Source: Sporolactobacillus sp. CQH2019
GTDB taxonomy: Bacteria; Bacillota; Bacilli; Bacillales; Sporolactobacillaceae
DNA: 33,184 bases
Assembly: GCF_028765345.1 (NCBI RefSeq)
Contig: NZ_JARAJZ010000015.1
Span: 52,306 to 85,489 of the forward strand
Reading direction: 5' to 3'
Shown here piece after piece: positions 15,420-25,261 of this stretch (the first letter of the stretch is position 1; every line of letters starts with the position of its first letter). The translations under genes and the position numbers were made by a program. A model generated the notes under the pieces. That model was not told the DNA's origin, did no database searches, and saw nothing but the letters and a program-made list of their open reading frames with translations.

Positions 15420-16499
15420 GTGAATGCAAAGCAAATCAGACAATTCGACGACGATCTCCTGACCTGGTTCCGCGAGAACGGCCGCCGCCTTCCCTGGCGC
15501 GGAACCGACAATCCATATTATACCTGGGTTTCCGAAGTCATGCTGCAGCAGACTCAGGTGGATACGGTCATTCCTTATTATAACAGATTTATCAGCCGTT
15601 TTCCGACGATAGAAGCTCTGGCGGAAGCGCCGGATCAGACGGTACTGAAATACTGGGAAGGTCTCGGTTATTATTCGCGTGCGCGCAACCTGCACCGGGG
15701 GGTGCGCGAGGTGGCCGAGAAATACGGCGGAAAAGTGCCCGAAGATAAGGCCGACCTGCTTTCGATCCAAGGAATCGGTCCCTATACCGCAGGAGCGCTG
15801 CTCAGCATTGCATTCAGCGAACCGGAACCCGCTGTCGACGGCAATGTGATGCGGGTGATGTCCCGAGTATTCCTGATCGACGACGATATTGCAAAAGCGA
15901 AAACGAAGAAAAAATTTGAAAATATTGTCGGCGCCCTGATCGCCGAAGCAGACCCTTCCGCTTTCAATCAGAGTCTGATGGATCTCGGCGCGCTGGTCTG
16001 CCGCCCCCAAAATCCGAAATGCGATGAATGCCCTCTGAAGGCGCACTGCCTCGCCCGCGAAGAAGGGGTGCAGCTTGAATATCCGGTCAAAAGCGGCAAG
16101 GCAAAACCGCGATCGATTGATTATGCTGTCCTGCTGCTCAGCAATGCGAAACGGCAATATCTGATTGAGCAGAGGCCGGACGTCGGGCTGCTTGCCGGTA
16201 TGTGGCAGTTCCCGATGGTGGCGCACGATCCCGCCGGGAGTGATGAAAAAGCGCTGGAGGCCGCCTGCAGGAAATACGGCCGGAAAGCCCGGCTTGTCCG
16301 GACAGCTTTCTCCTATACTCATCGTTTTTCCCATCTGATCTGGAATCTGTCGCTTTACGAGGGAACGGCCGAAGAAACAGCCGATCCCGGGGCAAGAACG
16401 GCCTGGGAATCTCTGGATGAGCTGCTGCGCCGCCCTTTTCCGGTACCCCATCAGAAAATCATCGAATGGATCAAAAAAAATCGACAGAATCATACATAA
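15420..16499 (+). CDS. mutY: MutY, adenine DNA glycosylase
   Basis: A 359-residue base-excision repair enzyme that removes A mispaired with 8-oxoG. The helix-hairpin-helix catalytic domain has LPWR (24-27), catalytic E39 in SEVMLQQTQV, a hairpin GIGPYTAGAL and catalytic D140 in VDGNVMRV. The [4Fe-4S] cluster ligands are C194, C201, C204 and C210 (spacing 6-2-5). The C-terminal 130 residues form the NUDIX-like 8-oxoG recognition domain. The frame opens at GTG 15411, but GGAGTG 7 nt upstream favours GTG 15420. It is divergent from yfhP. A 7-codon open frame at 15369-15392 with AAAGGGG in front of it lies in its leader. Confidence 0.94.
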   Translation: MNAKQIRQFDDDLLTWFRENGRRLPWRGTDNPYYTWVSEVMLQQTQVDTVIPYYNRFISRFPTIEALAEAPDQTVLKYWEGLGYYSRARNLHRGVREVAEKYGGKVPEDKADLLSIQGIGPYTAGALLSIAFSEPEPAVDGNVMRVMSRVFLIDDDIAKAKTKKKFENIVGALIAEADPSAFNQSLMDLGALVCRPQNPKCDECPLKAHCLAREEGVQLEYPVKSGKAKPRSIDYAVLLLSNAKRQYLIEQRPDVGLLAGMWQFPMVAHDPAGSDEKALEAACRKYGRKARLVRTAFSYTHRFSHLIWNLSLYEGTAEETADPGARTAWESLDELLRRPFPVPHQKIIEWIKKNRQNHT

Positions 16500-16545
16500 A
16501 ATGAAAGGAAGTTGGCTAAGTTATAAGTCGTGGAGGTGATACTCA

Positions 16546-16704
16546 ATGGCTAAGAAGACAAATGTGGGCACGGATGTAGAACAGGTTAAGAAACAGAATG
16601 CCCAGGTCGGCAGCAGCGGACAGTACGGCAGCGAATTCGCCAGCGAAACGAATGCTCAGGAAGTTCGCCAGCAGAACAAAAAGTCGCAAGCAAATAAACA
16701 GTAA
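16546..16704 (+). CDS. sspE: SspE, gamma-type small acid-soluble spore protein
   Basis: A 52-residue, Gln/Asn/Lys-rich protein without hydrophobic segments. It carries the gamma-SASP signature SEFASETNAQEVRQQN, with the germination-protease site in the FASET segment, and begins MAKKTNVGTD. Gamma-SASPs store amino acids in the spore core and are degraded at germination. Well-known members such as B. subtilis SspE (84 residues) have two copies of the signature, while this one has a single copy. The ribosome binding site TGGAGGTGAT is close to perfect, 5 nt before ATG, implying strong translation. It follows mutY by 46 bp, and its synteny with yfhP-mutY matches B. subtilis. I could not place a convincing SigG promoter. 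Confidence 0.93.
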   Translation: MAKKTNVGTDVEQVKKQNAQVGSSGQYGSEFASETNAQEVRQQNKKSQANKQ

Positions 16705-16720
16705 TCACCTACATGACGGG

Positions 16721-16755
16721 AAGCTCCCTGCCTGGAAACGGGCAGGGAGCTTTTT
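16721..16755 (+). terminator. Intrinsic terminator of sspE
   Basis: A perfect 12-bp stem (16721-16732 with 16741-16752, arm AAGCTCCCTGCC) with an 8-nt loop runs into TTTTT at 16751-16755, 16 bp after the sspE stop codon. Confidence 0.9.
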
Positions 16756-16894
16756 CAGATGCGCTTTATTTCCTGCGCTTTTCAGAAATAAATGTGCCGC
16801 CTCCTGCGCCTTCCGTATTCTGTTCCGGTCCGGCTCTGCTGGAGCGAGAAACGGTCCGGCCGCGATCCGATCGCTTTAACCATAATTTAATGTA

Positions 16895-16923
16895 TTGACA
16901 TCCCTTGATTTTAATTGTAAAGT
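16895..16923 (+). promoter_or_regulatory. SigA promoter of the peptide ABC transporter operon
   Basis: TTGACA (16895-16900) and TAAAGT (16918-16923) are 17 bp apart, 50 bp upstream of the first transporter gene. A second -10-like TATAAT (16943-16948) lies closer to the gene but lacks a good -35 element. Confidence 0.65.
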
Positions 16924-16972
16924 TTGTTCAGTCTTTAAATGTTATAATAAGTGACATGAGGAGGTGAAGAGG

Positions 16973-17944
16973 TTGAATCAGCCGATTCTTGAAGTTAAAG
17001 GGTTAAAGACCTCTTTTTTTACTGACGACGGCGAACTGCCGGCAGTTGACGGGATTGATTTTTCCGTCGGCGAGGGAGAAATTCTGGGGATCGTCGGCGA
17101 ATCGGGCTGCGGGAAAAGCGTTACTTCGCTGTCGATCATGGGTCTTCTGCCTTCTCCTCCGGGGAAAATCGTTGGAGGAGGTATTTATTTTAAAGGCGAA
17201 GACATCAGCCATGCGAAAGAATCCAAGATGAGGAAACTGCGCGGGAATGAAATCGCCATGATTTTCCAGGAACCGATGACATCGCTCAATCCGGTTTTTA
17301 CAATAGGCGATCAGTTAATGGAAGCCATTCGCCTGCATAATCGTCTTTCAAAAAAAGAGCTGATCGAACGGGCCGTCGAATTATTAAAAATGGTCGGCCT
17401 TCCGAGAGCCAAAGAACTGCTGAAGGAATATCCTCATGAATTGTCCGGGGGAATGCGGCAGCGGGTGATGATTGCCATGGCCATGTCGTGCAATCCGAAA
17501 GTTCTGATTGCGGACGAACCGACGACCGCCCTCGATGTCACGATTCAAGCTCAGATTCTCGATCTGATGATCAAACTCAATCGTGAGACGCACACGGCTA
17601 TTATCCTGATCACGCATGATCTCGGGGTCGTCGCCCAGGTATGCAAACGTGTTGTCGTGATGTACGCCGGGAAAGTCGTTGAAGAAGGAAACGTCAAAGA
17701 CATTTTTAATCACCCGAAGCATCCTTATACCGAAGGGCTTATTCGCTCCATTCCCGGTCTGCACTCAAAAAAGGATACGCTCTATACGATCAAGGGCAGC
17801 GTTCCCAGGCCCGGATCAATCAAGAAGGGCTGTCTTTTCGCACCGCGCTGCGAGTATGTCATGGACAAATGCCGGACGGATTCTCCCGAACTCGTCGGCG
17901 ACAGCCATAAATCACGTTGCTTTCTTCATCAGGCGCAAGCGTAG
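16973..17944 (+). CDS. Peptide ABC transporter ATP-binding protein (OppD/DppD type)
   Basis: A 323-residue nucleotide-binding subunit. Walker A is GESGCGKS, the ABC signature is LSGGMRQR and Walker B is VLIADEPT, followed by the switch histidine in LITHDLG. The C-terminal extension with [13 protein letters not shown] and the cysteine-containing [15 protein letters not shown] tail is typical of OppD/DppD. It powers import of di- or oligopeptides with the four genes downstream. TTG 16973 is preferred over GTG 16964 because AGGAGGTGA (16959-16967) overlaps the GTG and is 5 nt from the TTG. It is first in a five-gene operon. Confidence 0.93.
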   Translation: MNQPILEVKGLKTSFFTDDGELPAVDGIDFSVGEGEILGIVGESGCGKSVTSLSIMGLLPSPPGKIVGGGIYFKGEDISHAKESKMRKLRGNEIAMIFQEPMTSLNPVFTIGDQLMEAIRLHNRLSKKELIERAVELLKMVGLPRAKELLKEYPHELSGGMRQRVMIAMAMSCNPKVLIADEPTTALDVTIQAQILDLMIKLNRETHTAIILITHDLGVVAQVCKRVVVMYAGKVVEEGNVKDIFNHPKHPYTEGLIRSIPGLHSKKDTLYTIKGSVPRPGSIKKGCLFAPRCEYVMDKCRTDSPELVGDSHKSRCFLHQAQA

Positions 17945-17959
17945 AAAGGAGTTCCATCC

Positions 17960-18928
17960 ATGAGTGAGCCGCTCTTGAAAGTTGAAAATCTAAAAAAATA
18001 TTATCCTATTAAAAACGGCATTTTCGGCCGCGTTTCGGAAACGGTACGGGCTGTGGATGGTGTCAGCTTTTCTGTAAACGAAGGGGAGACGCTCGGTATT
18101 GTCGGTGAATCGGGCTGCGGTAAGTCGACAACGGGACGCATGATCATGCGCCTGATCGAACCGACTGAGGGGAAGGTTGTTTTTCAGGGAAAAGATATCC
18201 TCAATCTGTCAGGAAGCGGTCTTCGGCGGATCAGAAAAGATATCCAGATGATCTTTCAGGATCCTTTTGCCTCGCTGAACCCCCGCCATACCGTCGGGAA
18301 GATCATCGAAGAACCGATGATTGTTCACGGAATGGGCAATCGCAAGGAACGGAAACAACGCGTCGAAGAGTTGCTTGAACTGGTCGGGCTCAGCGCGTAC
18401 CATGCTAAGCGCTACCCGCATCAGTTCAGCGGAGGCCAGAGGCAGAGAATCGGCATTGCCAGGGCTCTGGCGGTCCGCCCCAAGCTGATTATCGCCGACG
18501 AACCGGTATCGGCCCTCGATGTTTCCGTGCAGTCGCAGGTGCTGAATCTGCTCCTGGACCTTCAGAAGAAGTTTCATCTGACCTATATTTTCATTGCACA
18601 CGACCTCAGTGTCGTCCGCCATATCAGCGACCGGGTCGGCGTGATGTATCTCGGCAAAATCGTTGAATTATCGGACAGCGAAAAACTGTACGATCATCCG
18701 AAGCATCCTTACACAAAAGCGCTGCTTTCGGCTGTCCCGATTCCCGATCCGGACAGCCGGACGGATCGGATTATTTTGTCCGGCGACGTGCCGAGTCCCG
18801 CTCATCCGCCCTCCGGCTGTACTTTCCATGACCGCTGCCCTGCGGCTATGGACATATGCGCCAGAGAAAAACCCGTCATGAAAAAGATGGAAGACGGAAG
18901 GCTCGTTTCCTGCCATCTGTACGACTGA
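17960..18928 (+). CDS. Peptide ABC transporter ATP-binding protein (OppF/DppF type)
   Basis: A 322-residue second ATPase subunit. Walker A is GESGCGKS, the signature [16 protein letters not shown], and Walker [13 protein letters not shown]; the switch histidine follows in FIAHDLSVV. The SGGQ signature and the [12 protein letters not shown]-terminus are typical of OppF/DppF, which pairs with OppD/DppD. The C-terminal [16 protein letters not shown] and a [14 protein letters not shown] tail close the protein. It starts 15 bp after the previous gene with AAAGGAG. Confidence 0.94.
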   Translation: MSEPLLKVENLKKYYPIKNGIFGRVSETVRAVDGVSFSVNEGETLGIVGESGCGKSTTGRMIMRLIEPTEGKVVFQGKDILNLSGSGLRRIRKDIQMIFQDPFASLNPRHTVGKIIEEPMIVHGMGNRKERKQRVEELLELVGLSAYHAKRYPHQFSGGQRQRIGIARALAVRPKLIIADEPVSALDVSVQSQVLNLLLDLQKKFHLTYIFIAHDLSVVRHISDRVGVMYLGKIVELSDSEKLYDHPKHPYTKALLSAVPIPDPDSRTDRIILSGDVPSPAHPPSGCTFHDRCPAAMDICAREKPVMKKMEDGRLVSCHLYD

Positions 18929-18958
18929 TTGAATCTGTTCTGAAAGAGGTGAACTTTG

Positions 18959-19963
18959 GTGCTTTCGTACTGCATAAAACGTGTGCTGATGCTGATTCCG
19001 GTGCTTCTCGGAATGACTCTGATCGTTTTTGCGATTATCCACGCCATACCCGGCAATCCGGCATTAACGATATTAGGAACAAAAGCAACGCCCGAAGCCA
19101 TACACAGTTTGAACCGATCGCTTGGGCTGGATCAACCTTGGTATATTCAATATTTTACATATCTAAAGAATATTCTGAGCGGAAATCTCGGAACGTCTAT
19201 TCAGACCAATACGCCGATTGCCAGTCAGATCTGGCCGCATCTGGCAGCGACGATCGAACTGTCTTTTGTGGCCATGATCATCGCGGTCCTGGTGGGAATA
19301 AATGCAGGTATCATCAGCGCATGGAAGAAAAATTCTGTTTTAGACTATACGGCGATGATCGTGGCTCTGGTCGGCGTATCGATGCCGATTTTCTGGCTGG
19401 GCCTTCTGGAACAATGGGCATTTTCTGTAAAACTGAACTGGCTGCCGTCAATCGGACGTGTTGATATCATCAGCAACGTACAGCCGATCACAAATCTCTA
19501 TTTAATCGATGCTTTGCTTGAAGGACACGCCGATCAGTTATGGATGGTGATCCGGCATCTGATTCTGCCGTCCATTGCCCTGGCGACTATACCGACGGCG
19601 ATTATTGCACGAATGACCCGGTCAAGCATGCTTGAGGTGCTGAAATCGGATTACATCCGGACGGCAAAAGCGAAGGGGCAGCGCATGTTCTGGATCGTCT
19701 ATAAATATGCGCTGAAAAACGCTTTTATTCCCATTCTGACCGTCATCGGACTGCAGACCGGCCTGCTGCTCGGCGGAGCCATTCTGACAGAAACCATCTT
19801 CGGGTGGCCCGGAATCGGCCTTTATATTTATAATGCCATTCAATATCGGGATTATCCGGTCATTCAGTCCGGCATTCTCGTCATTGCTTTCATTTTTGTC
19901 ATGGTGAATTTTATTGTCGACCTTTTATACGCCCTGATCGATCCCCGTATTAAATATCGTTAA
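18959..19963 (+). CDS. Peptide ABC transporter permease (OppB/DppB type)
   Basis: A 334-residue membrane protein with about six helices. It begins with the typical KRVLMLIPVLLGMTLIVF helix and a PGNPA motif, contains LGLDQPWYIQY and FTYLKNILSGNLGTS, and carries the permease EAA-like loop around DYIRTAKAKGQ. It ends in the common VDLLYALIDPRIKYR. GTG 18959 is preferred; AAAGAGGTGA lies 9 nt upstream, while a TTG at 18956 is 6 nt away. It forms the translocation pore with the next gene. Confidence 0.93.
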   Translation: MLSYCIKRVLMLIPVLLGMTLIVFAIIHAIPGNPALTILGTKATPEAIHSLNRSLGLDQPWYIQYFTYLKNILSGNLGTSIQTNTPIASQIWPHLAATIELSFVAMIIAVLVGINAGIISAWKKNSVLDYTAMIVALVGVSMPIFWLGLLEQWAFSVKLNWLPSIGRVDIISNVQPITNLYLIDALLEGHADQLWMVIRHLILPSIALATIPTAIIARMTRSSMLEVLKSDYIRTAKAKGQRMFWIVYKYALKNAFIPILTVIGLQTGLLLGGAILTETIFGWPGIGLYIYNAIQYRDYPVIQSGILVIAFIFVMVNFIVDLLYALIDPRIKYR

Positions 19964-19980
19964 GGAAGGAAGGGTGAAAG

Positions 19981-20877
19981 ATGTCTCAAACTGCGCAGAG
20001 TCAGACGCCGGCCGCCTTAAAGGAAAGAAGCCCGTTCATCGCGGCTCTGGCCGACTTTTGGAAAGCTTTTCGCAAAAACAAACCGGCGATCATCGGGACA
20101 GCCATCGTTGTTTTCTTTATTTTACTTGCCCTGTTTGCCAACTTCATCGCGCCGCAGGGAGTTAACAATCAGAACATCAACATTCGTCTGGAACCGCCCT
20201 CCGCTCAGCACTGGCTGGGAACGGATGACTTCGGCAGGGATATTTTCAGCCGAATTGTTTTCGGAGCCAGACTTTCGCTCAGGGTCGGATTCTTTGCCGT
20301 CGTCGGCTCGATTGTCTGCGGAACGTTTCTCGGTGTGATCGCCGGTTATTTCGGAAAAGCGATTGATGCCGTGATTTCACGTTTCTTCGATATCCTGCTC
20401 GCTTTTCCGAGCATTCTGCTTTCGATCGCGATTGTTTCCATTCTGGGACCGTCGCTGAATAATGCGCTGGTCGCTATTGCAATCGTCAATGTCCCTGTTT
20501 TCGGACGGTTGGTGCGGTCGCGTGTCCTGACGGTGAAGGAAGAAGAGTATATTATGGCTGCCCGCTCGATCGGTATGGGAAATACGCGGATTATTTTTAA
20601 TCATATTCTTCCTAATAGTTTTACTCCGATCATTGTTCAAGGAACACTGAATATTGCAACGGCGATCCTCGACGCGGCCGGTCTTGGTTTCCTCGGTATG
20701 GGGGCACAGCCTCCCCAACCCGAATGGGGAACCATGCTTTCCGATTCCAGGCAGTACATCACCGATGCGCCGTGGACCGTTCTATTTCCGGGCCTTGCTA
20801 TCATTCTCGTTGTGATTGGCTTTAACCTGATGGGCGACGGTCTGCGTGATGCACTCGATCCGCGGATGAAAAACTAA
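19981..20877 (+). CDS. Peptide ABC transporter permease (OppC/DppC type)
   Basis: A 298-residue membrane protein. The N-terminal cytoplasmic segment and first helix (DFWKAFRKNKPAIIGT) are followed by the HWLGTDDFGRDIFSRIVFGAR block diagnostic of OppC/DppC permeases. The EAA loop lies near EEYIMAARSIGMGNTRIIF, and the protein ends GDGLRDALDPRMKN. It has about six membrane helices. It starts 17 bp after the preceding permease with a GGAAGGGTG-type ribosome binding site. Confidence 0.94.
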   Translation: MSQTAQSQTPAALKERSPFIAALADFWKAFRKNKPAIIGTAIVVFFILLALFANFIAPQGVNNQNINIRLEPPSAQHWLGTDDFGRDIFSRIVFGARLSLRVGFFAVVGSIVCGTFLGVIAGYFGKAIDAVISRFFDILLAFPSILLSIAIVSILGPSLNNALVAIAIVNVPVFGRLVRSRVLTVKEEEYIMAARSIGMGNTRIIFNHILPNSFTPIIVQGTLNIATAILDAAGLGFLGMGAQPPQPEWGTMLSDSRQYITDAPWTVLFPGLAIILVVIGFNLMGDGLRDALDPRMKN

Positions 20878-20924
20878 AGTGATTGAAAATTGCTAGTTTT
20901 TATCGAATTTTATATTATATTTAA

Positions 20925-20953
20925 TTGTTCATTTTTTAGAATTGGGGTACAAT
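20925..20953 (+). promoter_or_regulatory. Separate promoter for the binding-protein gene
   Basis: TTGTTC (20925-20930) and TACAAT (20948-20953) lie 17 bp apart, within the 118-bp gap before the binding-protein gene. A promoter here would give extra transcript for the binding protein, which such systems need in excess. Confidence 0.65.
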
Positions 20954-20995
20954 AATTAAGAATTTCTAAGAAATCAGAAAAACAGGGGGATAGTC

Positions 20996-22594
20996 ATGAG
21001 AAAAAAGTATTTGGTTCTGACACTTGCTTTAGTTCTTGCGCTGGCTGTGGCGCTGACCGGATGCGGTTCCGGAAGCTCTTCGTCAAACGCGGCGGGCAAA
21101 ACACTGATATTCGGGCGGGGCGCCGATACAACGTCGCTGGATCCGGCGACGGTGACCGACGGTGAATCGTTCCGCGTGACACAGAATATTTTTGATACGC
21201 TTGTTTCCTATGATTATAGCAAGCAAAGCACGAACGTCATTCCCAGTCTTGCGACAAGCTGGGCGATTACGAATGGCGGAAAGACTTATACCTTTAAGCT
21301 GAGAAAAGGGGTTAAATTCCAGGACGGAACCGATTTCAATGCACAGGCCGTTGTCTATAACTTTGATCGCTGGATGAACGGCAAAGCATCGGGCAAGTTT
21401 GCCTATTTCCCGTCGATGTTCGGCGGCTATAAGGGAGATGCCGGCCTCGTTATCCAGAGCGTGACGGCTCCCGATGCCAATACGGTCGTCTTTAATCTGA
21501 CAAGGCCTTCCGCACCGTTCCTGAAAAATCTGGCTATGTCGCCTTTCGCTATTTCCAGCCCTGCCGCCATTAAGAAATACGGCAAGAACTACGGTACGAC
21601 TGCTGCGGTAGGCACAGGTGCCTATGTATTCAAATCCTGGAAAAGAAACGATACGATCACTCTTGCAAAGAATAAAAACTACTGGAAAAAAGGACTTCCG
21701 AAACTGGACACGATCGTCTTTAAAGTCATTCCGGATAATAGCTCTCGTCTGAATGCCTTGAAAAACGGCGAGATTGACCTGATGGACGGTGTCAATCCGA
21801 GCGATGTCAGCGGGCTTAAGGGCAACAGCCAGCTGCAGGTTTACTCCCGTCCGCCGATGAATGTGGCTTATCTCGGCTTTAATGTGACCGTTAAGCCGTT
21901 TGATAATCCGAAAGTGCGCCAGGCTCTCAATATGGCTGTCGACAAACAGGGGATCATCAAAGCCTTCTACAACGGTGAGGGACAGGCTGCCACGAATCCT
22001 ATGCCTCCGAGCCTGCTCGGATACGACAAGAGCATCAAACCTTATTCATATGATTTGACGGCGGCTAAGAAGCTGCTTGCCGAAGCCGGCTATCCGAACG
22101 GTTTCTCGACAACACTCTATACAATGTCGAACCCGCGTGATTATATGCCCGAGCCTCAGAATGTTGCTCAGTCCATTCAGTCGACATTCGGCAAGATCGG
22201 TGTAAAAGTAAACATCGTCACCGTTGAATGGTCGTCCTATATCGATAAGCTGATGAAGGGCGGCATTCCGATGTACTTGATGGGCTGGATCGGCGACAAC
22301 GGAGATCCGGACAACTTCCTTTATACATTGCTCGACAAAGACAGCATCGGCTCCAACAACCTTTCGTTCTATTCCAACGATCAGCTCCATAATGTTCTGA
22401 TTGCCGCACAGTCGCAGACCAACGACGCGCAGCGGGTAGCACTCTACAATCAGGCTCAGGTGATCATTCACAACGATGCACCTTGGGTTCCGCTCGTCTA
22501 TGCGAAACCGGTGCTCGTAGGGAAAAGCACCATTACCGGTTATAAACCCAGTCCGACGGGTTCAGAACCGCTTGAAAATGTCTCGATCAAATAA
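20996..22594 (+). CDS. Peptide ABC transporter substrate-binding lipoprotein (DppA/family 5)
   Basis: A 532-residue extracellular solute-binding protein, family 5. A lipoprotein signal peptide ends in the lipobox LTGC (Cys22), followed by a Ser/Gly linker. The mature protein shows the family order: SLDPATVTDGESFRVTQNIFD, LRKGVKFQDGTDFNAQAV, the PVG-like AVGTGAYVFKSW segment, VRQALNMAVDK, and late GVKVNIVTVEW and GWIGDNGDPDNFL. The last segment resembles dipeptide or glutathione binders (DppA/GsiB) more than OppA, so dipeptide import is likely but not certain. It sits last in the operon, with its own promoter and a strong terminator. Confidence 0.93.
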   Translation: MRKKYLVLTLALVLALAVALTGCGSGSSSSNAAGKTLIFGRGADTTSLDPATVTDGESFRVTQNIFDTLVSYDYSKQSTNVIPSLATSWAITNGGKTYTFKLRKGVKFQDGTDFNAQAVVYNFDRWMNGKASGKFAYFPSMFGGYKGDAGLVIQSVTAPDANTVVFNLTRPSAPFLKNLAMSPFAISSPAAIKKYGKNYGTTAAVGTGAYVFKSWKRNDTITLAKNKNYWKKGLPKLDTIVFKVIPDNSSRLNALKNGEIDLMDGVNPSDVSGLKGNSQLQVYSRPPMNVAYLGFNVTVKPFDNPKVRQALNMAVDKQGIIKAFYNGEGQAATNPMPPSLLGYDKSIKPYSYDLTAAKKLLAEAGYPNGFSTTLYTMSNPRDYMPEPQNVAQSIQSTFGKIGVKVNIVTVEWSSYIDKLMKGGIPMYLMGWIGDNGDPDNFLYTLLDKDSIGSNNLSFYSNDQLHNVLIAAQSQTNDAQRVALYNQAQVIIHNDAPWVPLVYAKPVLVGKSTITGYKPSPTGSEPLENVSIK

Positions 22595-22618
22595 ATGGAA
22601 AACAATCAATAGAATCCA

Positions 22619-22660
22619 AAAAGGAAGCTCCCGAAGACAGCGTGACGGGAGCTTCCTTTT
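22619..22660. terminator. Bidirectional terminator between the peptide transporter and lia operons
   Basis: A perfect 15-bp stem (22619-22633 with 22646-22660; arm AAAAGGAAGCTCCCG) with a 12-nt loop has A-runs on the left and T-runs on the right. It can end transcripts from both strands: the binding-protein gene ending at 22594 and liaR ending at 22808. Confidence 0.88.
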
Positions 22661-22807
22661 CCGTGCTTTAGCGACAAAAGTTTTTCGGGATTACGGCGTA
22701 GGCAGCCGGCTATAAGCACTGCGTCCCCCGGTATGTTCGGCATGATGACGTCCCGGCCGCGGCACCGAAGGTCCGTTTTTTTAACATGAAAAGCGGAATT
22801 CGGTTTT

Positions 22808-23440
22808 TCATTTTGTCAGGTTGTGCTGGAAGGCATAAATAACGGCCTGGGTACGATCCTGAACTTCGAGTTTGCTGAGAATGTTGCTGACATGAACTTT
22901 CACCGTCTTCAGAGCAATAAACAGCCTGTCGGCGATTTCCTGATTGCTTTTCCCTTCGGTCATTAGCAGCAGCACTTCCATCTCGCGCTTTGTCAGCGTT
23001 TCATGCGGCGGCCGCGACTGCTTCTGCTGCATCCGTTCCATCACTTTTTCCGTCACTTCGGGTTCAAGAACGGATTGTCCATTATAAGTGCTGCGGATTG
23101 CCTCGGCAATGTCACTTGCCCGGGACGTTTTCAGGAGGTAGCTTGTCGCTCCGGCCTCGATTGCCGGATAGACTTTATCGTCGTCGAGAAAACTGGTCAC
23201 GACGATGATTTTTGCCTCAGGCCATTCGGCAATAATCCGCCGCGTGGCCTCGATTCCGTCCATCTGATCCATGACCAGATCCATCAGGATGACGTCCGGC
23301 CGGAGCTTCAGCACAAGATCCACGGCTTCTCTTCCATTGCTCGCTTCGCCGACAACGCGGATGTCGGGCTGTGCGGAAAGATAGGCGGACACGCCGATAC
23401 GCACCATTTCATGATCATCCACAAAGACAACGTTAATCAT
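22808..23440 (-). CDS. liaR: LiaR, response regulator of cell-envelope stress
   Basis: A 210-residue NarL/FixJ-type response regulator. The receiver domain has D8-D9 (VDDH), phosphorylation site D54 (LMDLVMD), the T/S and K residues in VVTSFLDDD and YLLKTS. The C-terminal LuxR-type helix-turn-helix covers [22 protein letters not shown] to [13 protein letters not shown]. Strong similarity in order and sequence to B. subtilis LiaR, which activates liaIH when lipid-II-cycle antibiotics perturb the membrane. The frame begins at 23449, but GGAAGGGG abuts that ATG. ATG 23440 is 9 nt away and gives MINVVFVDD. It overlaps the end of liaS by 8 bp. Confidence 0.94.
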   Translation of the reverse strand: MINVVFVDDHEMVRIGVSAYLSAQPDIRVVGEASNGREAVDLVLKLRPDVILMDLVMDQMDGIEATRRIIAEWPEAKIIVVTSFLDDDKVYPAIEAGATSYLLKTSRASDIAEAIRSTYNGQSVLEPEVTEKVMERMQQKQSRPPHETLTKREMEVLLLMTEGKSNQEIADRLFIALKTVKVHVSNILSKLEVQDRTQAVIYAFQHNLTK

Positions 23441-24473
23441 TGCTTTCATCCCCTTCCAGGATCGGAACTTTTATTTCAAGACTGGTTCCCTTATTCGGAA
23501 GACTGACCAGTTTCAGCTGACCGCCGATCTGCGCTGCTCTTTCTCTTATATTCAGTAGGCCGTAAGAGCCCGGTTTTGCCGTTTCCGGATTGAAGCCGAC
23601 GCCGTCGTCGGTGACACGCATAATCACCAGTTTTTCACGCCTGATCAGCAGGACATCCAGGGTGCTTGCCTTCGCGTGGCGCAATGTATTGGAGACGGAC
23701 TCCTGCAGAATTCTGAAAAGCTGGTCTTCAATGCCTTTATCCAGGCTGACGGGTTCCACGGTCCAGCTAATCTTCATCGGTATTTTCTGTTTTAATTCGT
23801 TAAGCAATTCCTGTACGCCGTCCTTCAGCGATTTGCCGTGCAGCTGAACAGGCCGGAGATGGAGGAATAAGGCGCGCATTTCAAGCTGCGACTGATGAAT
23901 GGTCCGTTCGACGAGCCTGAGCCGCCGTGTTTCTGTATCATTCGCCTGCGGCCGTGTTTCATTAATGGTCGACAGCAGCATCGATGCGGCGAAAAGCTGC
24001 TGGCTGACGGAATCGTGCAGTTCGCGGGCCAGCCTGTTGCGCTCTTCCGAAACGATTTTCTGCATCGCCTTTTCTTCGATGTCTGCCTTTTCGTTTGCCA
24101 TTTTCTGCGCAAGCTGCGTCTGCATGGCGATCTGCCGCCCGAGCCGCTCGATACGCTGCAGAACGGCCTCGCTTTCTTCAACCGAAGCGTGTACGGGAAG
24201 CGGTCCTTTCCCCTGTTCCAGGAGCTCGAGCGTATCATCAATCGTCAGCAGGACTTTTCGCCAATAGATCCCCGAGATGAAACCGGCAATGCCGCCTGCA
24301 AAAAGCGCAATGATCGGGATGATAAAAACAAACGGCAGATGCCAGATTTGCCGCTGCCAAAGAAGGGCCCAGTCGCCGACCGGAAAAGTAAGAAAGAAAA
24401 ACACGGCAAAAATCACAAGGAGGAGCAGAGAAAAAAGGGCACCAGTAATGACCTGCCTCTTGATCGCTGTCAT
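23433..24473 (-). CDS. liaS: LiaS, sensor histidine kinase
   Basis: A 346-residue HisKA_3-type sensor kinase. Two membrane helices (about residues 8-30 and 47-68) enclose only a short extracellular loop, the intramembrane-sensing layout. A HAMP-like linker and coiled coil (about 72-140) precede the dimerisation helix [18 protein letters not shown] with phospho-acceptor H153. The HATPase_c domain carries the N-box [11 protein letters not shown]1 DDGVGF and G2 [12 protein letters not shown]. It partners LiaR and is expected to be inhibited by LiaF. ATG 24473 overlaps the liaF stop (ATGA). GGAGG is about 10 nt upstream. Confidence 0.94.
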   Translation of the reverse strand: MTAIKRQVITGALFSLLLLVIFAVFFFLTFPVGDWALLWQRQIWHLPFVFIIPIIALFAGGIAGFISGIYWRKVLLTIDDTLELLEQGKGPLPVHASVEESEAVLQRIERLGRQIAMQTQLAQKMANEKADIEEKAMQKIVSEERNRLARELHDSVSQQLFAASMLLSTINETRPQANDTETRRLRLVERTIHQSQLEMRALFLHLRPVQLHGKSLKDGVQELLNELKQKIPMKISWTVEPVSLDKGIEDQLFRILQESVSNTLRHAKASTLDVLLIRREKLVIMRVTDDGVGFNPETAKPGSYGLLNIRERAAQIGGQLKLVSLPNKGTSLEIKVPILEGDESND

Positions 24474-25261
24474 ATGTGCCGTACCTCCAGGTTTCCGGCG
24501 ATTGCAGAAACGATTATTTTGACCTTTTGGGCCGCCTGATCATAGCCGTCTGTCTGGAAGGCAACGGATTCATTAATAAGTCTTGGCTCCCGGTGTTCGA
24601 AAAAATCGGCCTGCCCGGCGACGACGGAATAACGCAGTGCGACTTCGACGCCGTAAGGAACGAGGACGCGCACCCGCCCGGCAAAATGGCGGATGAAGAT
24701 CACCGACTCTTTTTTCGGAAGAATCGTATGGCTGAGATCGATCAGCGTATCGCCGACGCCGGTCTGTATGTCGATATCCTGCCACGCGTAGTTCTGATGG
24801 GGCGTTTCCTGATTGCCGAACCATTTATTTTTCAGCAGGACAGGAACCGCTTCGACCTTCGTGCCGTCATCGTTCATCCGGCTGCTGAAATCCGGAATGA
24901 CGCGGTTCGGGCGCCTTTTTGATCGAATAAAGTAAATAATGAACAGAATAAACAGGGCAAGGACGATAAACTTAAAAACAATCAGATTCAAGACAGTAAA
25001 GCCCAGCCCGACCACACCGAGCCAGAAAAGCAGTTTTCCTTTGCCGGCCTTGCGGCGCTTTCTCCCATAGTGGACCATGGCCCCGAAAAGAATGCAGGGA
25101 AAAAGGAAGCCCCATCCGCCGAAAGAAGTCTGTATGACAATCAAAAAAAGGCCAACGATGAGTATCCAGCTGTATTTATCGGTTTTGAATGAAGCAAACA
25201 TGAGGATATCAGCTGCCTTTCTCAAATTGCCGGCAATCTGTATGTAGCGGGAAAGGTGCAT
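24470..25261 (-). CDS. liaF: LiaF, negative regulator of LiaRS
   Basis: A 263-residue membrane protein. About four hydrophobic segments (roughly residues 25-125) are followed by a soluble C-terminal domain with GVGDTLIDLSHTILP, FIRHFAGRVRVLVPYGVEV and EVRHI, the LiaF/DUF2154 C-terminal pattern. LiaF keeps LiaS inactive without envelope stress. An ATG at 25279 is in frame, but ATG 25261 has GGAAAGGTG 7 nt upstream and yields MHLSRYIQ. That ribosome binding site lies inside a perfect hairpin (25249-25277). It is translationally coupled to liaS by a 4-bp overlap. Confidence 0.88.
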   Translation of the reverse strand: MHLSRYIQIAGNLRKAADILMFASFKTDKYSWILIVGLFLIVIQTSFGGWGFLFPCILFGAMVHYGRKRRKAGKGKLLFWLGVVGLGFTVLNLIVFKFIVLALFILFIIYFIRSKRRPNRVIPDFSSRMNDDGTKVEAVPVLLKNKWFGNQETPHQNYAWQDIDIQTGVGDTLIDLSHTILPKKESVIFIRHFAGRVRVLVPYGVEVALRYSVVAGQADFFEHREPRLINESVAFQTDGYDQAAQKVKIIVSAIAGNLEVRHI

